Source: Lingula anatina
Lineage: Eukaryota > Brachiopoda > Lingulata > Lingulida > Lingulidae
Assembly: GCF_001039355.2 (NCBI RefSeq)
Contig: NW_019773834.1
Span: 5,056 to 41,462 of the forward strand
Direction: 5' to 3'
Length of the DNA stretch: 36,407 bases
Of this stretch, positions 32,503 through 36,407 are shown piece by piece. The position numbers were made by a program, and so were the translations under genes. The stretch's first letter is position 1. Every line of letters starts with the position of its first letter. The notes below the pieces were generated by a model that worked only from the letters and a program-made list of their open reading frames with translations, did no database searches and had not been told where the DNA came from.

Positions 32503-35500
32503 TCAGCCATATAAATTATTTTCAACCATGTTTACAGAGTCTTCAGTGCCGGTGTCATAGAGTGAATTTGTTACCAGAAGAACGTCAGTTGAGCATTCGG
32601 GTTCCTTTGAGGGAGTCTCGCTGGGATTGTGAGTAAGGAGCGTCGTGTTTTGTGGAGCCTCTTCCGCACTTGAAGTATAAGTATTGGCTTGAAATTTGAT
32701 CGGTTTAGCGTAGAGATCTGAGAGCCTAGCCCCCTGATTGTCACCGTCTTTCTCATCTCTTGCCTCGGTGATGACACCAGAACTGTCTCGTTTTTCTTCC
32801 AAAACAGTATTTCGTTTTCTAAGGCAAAATTAATAAATTTTAAAAATGAAATGCGAGTAAAACCAATACAAAGGCCATCAATTAATAGCCACCATGATGA
32901 TAATTAACACTAACTATGGAACAACAATTACGATAAACAATGACAAAATTATATTGAGGTACACGGCCATCTTGTGGGAAATTGACTTAGATTACTTTAC
33001 TTACATCGTTATTCATGTTCAGAAAAAATGCTCACCTCCGTCGCACAAAAATGATGATACCAATGCATAGGGCTATGATACACCCACCAAGACATATCCC
33101 AGCTATGATTCCTATGAAAACAAATAAAATGCTAATAGAACAAAGACAAATGCAGATTAATATATAGGGTCAAAATTATAATACGCCTTTTGAGCATTAA
33201 ATGCAGTTTCAATTATAGTATTTACAGGTCTCCTGTGTTGCAAAGTTTTCATAATTCTTTACATATATATATATGGCATCTATGTACCTTTACAGAGAAG
33301 TCTAGCAAAATTGTCCCTCAAATCAACCTGTACGTAAAATAGCGTGGGTCTGATATATAATAGCATTATTTCTGTTTTATGGCAAGAATTTGATACCGTA
33401 TGTTTCACATCAATACTGATATCACCAAGCTGAATACAAAAGACTGTTTTGAATTTTGATCTGCAATTTAAATCCAACTTCCTGGTTGAAGTTCTATTGT
33501 AAAGTAAGGTCCTGGCGCAAAAGCAAAAGTCGGACCACTTACCGGCTGAAACTTGAGATTTATCTGGAACTGAAGAGAAAGGCATTAAGCATGAGGTTTT
33601 CAAAACTAATGAATCGTATGAAAAATACAAGTTCGCTTTCAAATTTGAAAAAAGCAAACTGCAATGAGCAACCATGGCGTTAGGTGACAGAAATGATTGT
33701 AGGTGTAAACGGAATAGCAGTGTCAAAAATAAAAAAAAAATAATCACACCTGGAATTCTGTGACAGGTGCCCGGTGTCGTGTCAAATGTTCCGTTCTGGG
33801 TACACCTCAGTATTTGGTACGTGTCACCCCCACCCAAAGCGTAACCCTTGCTGCACAGTATGGTCACCGTCTCGTTGAAGGTGTAGGGTCCAGGTGAACT
33901 AGGTATAGAATGTTCTACATGTGAGAGGTTTGGGCAAACTGGAAATATATAAGAGGAACTGTTCACTGTTTGACACGCCATGGGCACATGTTACACTTAT
34001 CTTCCCGTTTTTGATGTGAAAACTAGTCGATCTTTTGAAACTTTTTTCTCGTTTCACTAAAGGCCTACATTTGTCCTATTTTTCTTATTTTTTCCAAATT
34101 TAAGATAAGGTTTACATGATAGTTAGCAACCTCGTTATGTGACAGAAATGATTGTAAGTGTAAACGGAATAGCAGTGTCTCAATTAAAAAAACTAATCAC
34201 ACCTGGAATTTTGTGACAGGTGCCCGGTGTCGTGTCAAATGTTCCGTTCTGGCTACACCTTAGCGTTTTGGATGTGTCACCCCCACCCAAAGCGTAACCC
34301 TTGCTGCACTGTATGGTCACCGTCTCGTTGAAGGCGTAGGGTCCGGGGGAACTAGGTATAGAATGTTCTACATGTGAGAGGTCTGGGCAAGCTGAAAATA
34401 TACGAGAGGAACTGTTCACTATTTGACACGCCATGGGCACATGTTGCACTTATCTTCTCTTTTTTGATGTGAAAACTAGTCGATCTTTTGAAACTTTTTT
34501 CTCGTTTCACTAAAGGCCTAAATTTGTCCTAATTTTTCTCTTTTTTTTTCAAATTTAAGATACGGTTTACATGATAATGAACATGAAATGTTTGTAAGCC
34601 AAAATGAAAACGAAAACATTCACTACAAAACCAAACTGTTGATTTATATTTACCTGGGAAACACACCGGAAATGGCATGGCAAATGTTCCATTAGCTAAA
34701 CAGCTGAGAATTTCAGTTCCTTTGACGGCAATATTAAAAAGAAACCCCTCTTTGCATCGCACTATCACGTCTTCCCCGCGTCTGTACGGTCCTATCTTTT
34801 CTGGAATAAGGTGACTGGCGACAAGCTCAGACGCGCGACACACTGCCTCGACACAAGGCGGGATGTGACCAAATGTTCCATTCGCGTGGCAGCTCTTGTT
34901 GATGCTAGATGCGCCGCTGAGTCCTTCTAGTTCGTATCCAACAGCACAGGTGTAAGTCACAATGTCTTTGTAGTGGTAAGTTTGACGTGCAGGGGTAATT
35001 GTAGCGTTGTTGACTTTATCAGGTATGCACTGCACAGCTTAATATAGAAAATGCAAATAATAGGCTACTACAGTGTATTCTATTTAATAATGATAATAAT
35101 ATCGCTTCATTTTTGCAGTGACATAAACAATATGACTGTACAGAACAGAAAATATAGTAGAAACCCCATATAATGACATTTTGTTGGGCATCTGTATGTA
35201 GTTTAAACCATGTGACTGTCTTCCAGTTTGACACAAACTTCCGGGTGACTTTTTTAAAAGTCAATATTAAAATATGTTTTCCAAGCTGAATCGAGAGATC
35301 GTATAATAGGCATATCAATTTAAAGAACTTGACTACATATAAAAGTTGTCACTCACTTTCGTTGCAGCTTCTTCCTGTAAACCCCGTGTTACACAAACAG
35401 CGAGACCTCAAACCGTAATCCCTCTTGGAGCAGACGCCATATTTGCACTTATCAATATCACCCCCACAAACCACATCTAGACAAAACGATATTTGAATAT

Positions 35501-35976
35501 TTGTCACTTTTGGGGATTCAGATTAATAGGAAGAGATCACATAAATGAAATAGCAACACAGTGTGCACTAGATATATCAAAGTGAGCTAAATATATATTA
35601 GTTGTGTAGCACATGAACATAAAAATGCAAGAAATTAGAGATTCAAATTAGAAATTAGATAACGAATAACAAATTAATTACCGAATGGAATGAAAAAATC
35701 AACACGTACTTTTGCACGTTGTATTGACAATGTACAACGTTGAATCGACCGCCTGTTCTCCCGCTTTACACGCTTGTGATTCCGAAAAGGTAAAACAGTT
35801 CCCCTCTTTGTCAACCGTCCCTGGCCGGAAGACCTGAAAGGCGGCGCATCCAGAGCCACGAGTGTCACAGATCTCCTTGCAGCACGACAGGGTGTTACAA
35901 CCTTTGGCTCCCCGTGAACTTATGCCACTTACTTGTAGTGAGTGATTATAATATATCTGCTTCACGTCAAGTGCAA
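32503..35976 (-). CDS. Receptor C: PAN-like, EGF, four sushi/CCP domains, TM, tail homologous to receptor A (5' end off window)
   Basis: Minus-strand exons: 35976-35710, 35476-35357, 35037-34654, 34391-34203, 33938-33750, 33563-33543, 33111-33036 and 32818-32503. That is 520 residues to the stop, with every junction phase matched. Exon 1 is a PAN/apple-like cysteine-rich domain (CNTLSCCKEIC, GCAAFQVF, GNCFTF). Exon 2 is an EGF domain (CKYGVC, RCLCNTGFTGRSC). Exon 3 holds two CCP domains (DIVTYTCAVGYEL; EDVIVRCKEGF). Exons 4 and 5 are one CCP each and nearly identical. A 21-nt stalk microexon (KSQVSA), a TM exon (IIAGICLGGCIIALCIGIII) and a tail with SDLYAKPIKF, LYDTG and VNMVENNLYG follow. 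Stalk, TM and tail match receptor A; ectodomains do not. CCP/PAN/EGF proteins often bind glycans or proteins; the ligand is unknown. Tail tyrosines are fewer than in A. Confidence 0.85.
33543..33563 (-). CDS. 21-nt stalk microexon of receptor C
   Basis: On minus it follows GTTCCAG and precedes GTAAGT, phase 1/1, encoding KSQVSA. It shares AAATCTCAAG with receptor A's microexon, with the same length, phase and position before the TM exon. Confidence 0.8.
33667..34130 (-). repeat. Tandem duplication unit 1: CCP exon 5 with flanking introns
   Basis: About 464 bp matching the adjacent 34131-34580 head-to-tail. The match includes the CCP exon, AAATGATTGTA and AACGGAATAGCAGTGTC on one side, and AAAACTAGTCGATCTTTTGA plus TTTCACTAAAGGCCTA on the other. 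Confidence 0.9.
34131..34580 (-). repeat. Tandem duplication unit 2: CCP exon 4 with flanking introns
   Basis: Immediate neighbour of unit 1. Both exons are 189 nt and keep every cysteine. Differences are scattered, for example DTSKTLRCSQ here and DTYQILRCTQ in unit 1. Confidence 0.9.
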
Positions 35977-35979
35977 CTG

Positions 35980-36407
35980 AAATCGAGAAAAAATCTTTTA
36001 AAAAAATCAGGCGAGCAGCATAGAACGCATAATTGTATGTAAGTGTTTGTGTGATCATTTGTGGGGTGTGATAGGCCTAACCTTCTAGATAAAAGCAGTG
36101 CAGTTAACCCCCCCCCCCCTCCAGAAATGTAATAATAATAAACACCCAGCCCTACAGTCAAGACTTATAATTCCTTTACAATATGAAGGTCATAGAGACG
36201 ATTGATCTGTTGTTTTCCTTCATGATGTTTGAATTGCGATTAACGTGGAAATGGGAGGAGAGAGAGAGGAGGCTGAACATCACCTCACGCTGTGACAAAC
36301 AATTCAAATTCGAAATTAAAATGGTTTTCAATTCATCGTCTAAATAAAACATGTCGAGATGGAAAAAAGGAGGCGAGGAAGGTGGGCGGGGGTGGGGTGG
36401 GGTGGGG
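35980..36407. other. Right edge: upstream intron or flank of receptor C
   Basis: No signal-peptide exon for receptor C could be found here. There is a poly-C tract (36110-36119), a GA-rich run near 36256 and G-rich sequence at the end. The start of the gene is probably beyond the window. Confidence 0.5.

Overview
This window is a piece of animal nuclear DNA. Genes are split into exons by GT-AG introns (with two candidate GC-AG introns), intergenic space is large and AT-rich, and MITE-like elements and microsatellites are scattered throughout. Frequent TACATGTA words and the domain repertoire suggest a marine invertebrate, perhaps a bivalve or another lophotrochozoan; the sequence alone does not fix the species. 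Gene models below were built by hand from splice-site phase and protein logic, without transcript evidence.

Layout. (1) 1-4357, minus strand: a gene with a signal peptide, a PAN/apple-like domain and an ALK/LTK-type glycine-rich domain, cut by the left edge. (2) 4.4-8.6 kb: no convincing gene; microsatellites and one MITE. (3) 10186-15299, plus: receptor A, with signal peptide, two C-type lectin domains, one transmembrane helix and a short tyrosine-motif tail. (4) 18261-22677, plus: receptor B, a recent tandem copy of A's ectodomain with a different transmembrane segment and a longer tail carrying an ITIM. (5) 24049-28209, plus: gene D, a roughly 509-residue single-pass protein with a tiny extracellular part and a 438-residue tail holding 26 tyrosines, resembling LAT/PAG-class transmembrane adaptors in layout. 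(6) 30287-31375, plus: a two-exon 162-residue protein I do not recognise. (7) 32503-35976, minus: receptor C, with a PAN-like domain, an EGF domain, four sushi/CCP domains, a transmembrane helix and a tail homologous to A's; its signal-peptide exon lies beyond the right edge.

Reading the locus as a whole: A, B and C have ectodomains typical of recognition proteins but share a phosphotyrosine tail signature (S-x-L-Y-x-x-P, then V-x-x-x-E-N-x-x-Y at the C-terminus). A and C also share a 21-nt stalk microexon and a near-identical transmembrane exon, although their ectodomains are unrelated. A and B share the ectodomain, and homology stops about 10 bp after a GC-type splice donor. The most interesting proposal is therefore an invertebrate cluster of modular, paired-receptor-like genes next to a candidate scaffold adaptor. 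Shared signalling and immune function are inference.
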